DNA of 7,233 bases, taken from an uncultured Devosia sp. Its GTDB lineage: Bacteria; Pseudomonadota; Alphaproteobacteria; Rhizobiales; Devosiaceae. Positions 6,349 to 7,233 of this stretch are shown piece by piece. The stretch is taken from the NCBI GenBank assembly GCA_913775215.1, contig CAJYKO010000262.1, positions 1 to 7,233 of the forward strand, read 5' to 3'. The position numbers and the translations under genes are program-made. The notes beneath the pieces are model-generated. The model saw nothing but the letters and a program-made list of their open reading frames with translations, did not search any database and was not told the origin of the DNA. The first letter of the stretch is position 1, and each line of letters starts with the position of its first letter.

Positions 6349-6801
6349 TTCGGCAAAACGCGTATGAATGCTGCGGGCCAATTGCTGGGCTTCGACCATC
6401 AGCCGCGACAGCGCCTCACGCGAGGCTGGGGTGCAATGGCGGTGGAGGCGGGAAAAGCCGGTATAGCCGGAGTTGAACGCACCGGCGAGGCGCTGGCGGC
6501 GGTCTTCATCGGGCTCGTCGAGAGAGATCAATTCCGACATCTGGGCGCGCCAGTCCTCGTTACCGGCCTGGCAGAGCGGCTCAAGGTAATAGAGGCTGCC
6601 CATGACTTCCGCGAGGCGCTCCATCTGGCGCTGATAGGGCGGGTCAATGGCAAGAGTTGGCGTCGCGAGGGTAAGGGCGAGGAGGAGAGCAGCGAGCGTT
6701 TTGGCGAGGACTGAGCGCGCCGTGACCCCCACCCGGCCTCCCCCTGGTAGGGGGAGGAGAAAGGGAGTGGAGCCAGGAGGGGTATGGGTCGGCGTCATCA
6801 T
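6346..6801 (-). CDS. Secreted TIGR02301-like protein with repeat-derived N-terminus
   Basis: The mature part (from about residue 52, IDPPYQRQMERLAEVMGSLYYL, to the end, SIHTRFAE) resembles the uncharacterised TIGR02301 family of Hyphomicrobiales: about 100 helical residues, two cysteines (77 and 123) that could form a disulfide, and a central AGAFNSGYTGFSRLHRHC segment. A hydrophobic signal stretch (about 33-51, ending TPTLA) implies export and signal peptidase cleavage. The start is ambiguous. ATG 6801 has AAGAGG five bases upstream, overlapping the Nudix stop, but it yields 28 or so extra residues (TPFLLPLPGGGRVGV) translated from palindromic repeat copy 2. A GTG at 6732, with GGAGG from the same repeat four bases upstream, would give a 128-residue protein with a textbook signal peptide. 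I list the longer form because its ribosome site is good. The function is unknown. Confidence 0.5.
   Translation of the reverse strand: MMTPTHTPPGSTPFLLPLPGGGRVGVTARSVLAKTLAALLLALTLATPTLAIDPPYQRQMERLAEVMGSLYYLEPLCQAGNEDWRAQMSELISLDEPDEDRRQRLAGAFNSGYTGFSRLHRHCTPASREALSRLMVEAQQLARSIHTRFAE
6724..6790. repeat. Palindromic repeat copy 2, inside a gene start
   Basis: The core is a perfect 9-pair stem, CCTCCCCCT and AGGGGGAGG around GGT (6737-6757). Outer arms at 6724-6734 (GACCCCCACCC) and 6780-6790 (GGGTATGGGTC) are complementary at 9 of 11 positions, so the whole 67 bases form a nested inverted repeat. It shares an identical 18-mer core with copy 1 (6737-6754 and 5913-5930). It lies in the 5' end of the TIGR02301-like gene, between the ATG and the signal peptide, with no frame disruption. 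Confidence 0.5.
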
Positions 6802-6810
6802 GCCCGCCTC

Positions 6811-7212
6811 TTACCAGTTCTGGCCCAAAATTTTAAAACACTCTTTGATCACGTCATCGAGGCGCGAGGTGGTGCGCAGGGCAAGGAGCATGCCCGGGTC
6901 GGCCCATTTGTGGTCGAGGATCTCGCTCGAGGGTTTGACCGTGCCGACATAATCGGTGGTGGTGAAGACGGCGAGGCGATGGGTGCCGTCGCGGCCCAGT
7001 TCCTGGGTCATGACGTGGCGCGGATTGCGCACGGTGAGGCCGAGCTCCTCCTGCACTTCGCGGAGGGCGCAGTGGTCGATGGTTTCATGGGCTTCAAGGC
7101 GACCGCCCGGAAAAGTCCACAGGTTCTGGTAAGGCGGCAGGGCGCGCTTGATGAGCAGGATTTTGCCGTGGCGTACGATGCCGACGCTGGCGGCATTGGG
7201 GAGAGCTGTCAT
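6811..7212 (-). CDS. Nudix hydrolase
   Basis: A 133-residue Nudix-fold enzyme, expected to split a nucleoside diphosphate linked to another group, using Mg2+ or Mn2+. The Nudix box is complete: Gly37, five residues, Glu43, seven residues, then REVQEELGL (51-59), with Glu55 and Glu56 as the catalytic metal ligands. It is preceded by LWTFPGGRLE (31-40), which resembles the MutT and ADP-ribose pyrophosphatase branches. The substrate is not readable from the box: 8-oxo-dGTP, ADP-ribose and NADH are all possible. ATG 7212 is the chosen start; no clear ribosome site lies in the 21 bases left to the edge, so translation may be coupled to a gene further right. Its TAA is nine bases before the ATG of the TIGR02301-like gene, consistent with one transcript. 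Confidence 0.5.
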   Translation of the reverse strand: MTALPNAASVGIVRHGKILLIKRALPPYQNLWTFPGGRLEAHETIDHCALREVQEELGLTVRNPRHVMTQELGRDGTHRLAVFTTTDYVGTVKPSSEILDHKWADPGMLLALRTTSRLDDVIKECFKILGQNW

Positions 7213-7233
7213 GGCCCGAGCAGTTTGCGATTC

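Noticed and set aside
6102..6714. Two plus-strand open frames (6102-6476 and 6364-6714) opposite the small minus-strand genes
   Set aside because: They give low-complexity translations without motifs and cover the recognised TIGR02301-like coding region and the hypothetical gene.
1..7233. CRISPR array, tRNA or rRNA genes, insertion sequence or prophage
   Set aside because: No regularly spaced repeats, no cloverleaf or rRNA-like segments and no transposase, integrase or phage proteins were seen on either strand.

Overview
The window looks like chromosomal DNA of a high-GC alphaproteobacterium, most likely order Hyphomicrobiales (a Devosia-like organism is a guess). The reasons are the alphaproteobacterial form of dihydroorotase, a small secreted protein that I recognise as TIGR02301-like (a family I know from this order), and short GC-rich palindromic repeats between genes of the kind called RIME/REP in rhizobia. 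I saw no tRNA, rRNA, CRISPR array, transposase or phage gene.

Layout. (1) Positions 2-880, plus strand: the C-terminal two thirds of a class I dihydroorotase (pyrimidine synthesis), cut by the left edge. (2) 881-1114: intergenic, with a RIME-like hairpin pair followed by AT-richer DNA. (3) 1115-1432, plus: an unrecognised two-helix membrane protein of atypical base composition. (4) 1480-2505, minus: a membrane-anchored, probably periplasmic beta-propeller-like protein. (5) 2506-2682: a divergent control region with a 37-bp palindrome that overlaps -10-like boxes on both strands. (6) 2683-5891, plus: a compact drug-efflux operon made of a MarR-type repressor, an EmrA-type membrane-fusion protein and an EmrB-type 14-helix MFS pump. 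(7) 5892-5972: a convergent gap filled by a palindromic repeat. (8) 5973-7212, minus: a small conserved-looking hypothetical protein, the TIGR02301-like secreted protein and a Nudix hydrolase. The last two are tightly linked, with a 9-base gap.

How it works together. MarR, EmrA and EmrB form a classical self-regulated export module. The repressor would bind the palindrome just upstream of its own gene and release it when a toxic hydrophobic or phenolic ligand is present. EmrA and EmrB would then export that class of compound, together with an outer-membrane TolC-type channel that is not in this window. The other genes are housekeeping or uncharacterised.

The observations most worth a second look are the MarR palindrome with back-to-back -10 boxes, a palindromic repeat that sits inside the start region of the TIGR02301-like gene and is translated or supplies a second start site, and the compositionally odd small membrane gene with two competing reading frames. 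I do not see convincing evidence for an undescribed multi-gene system.
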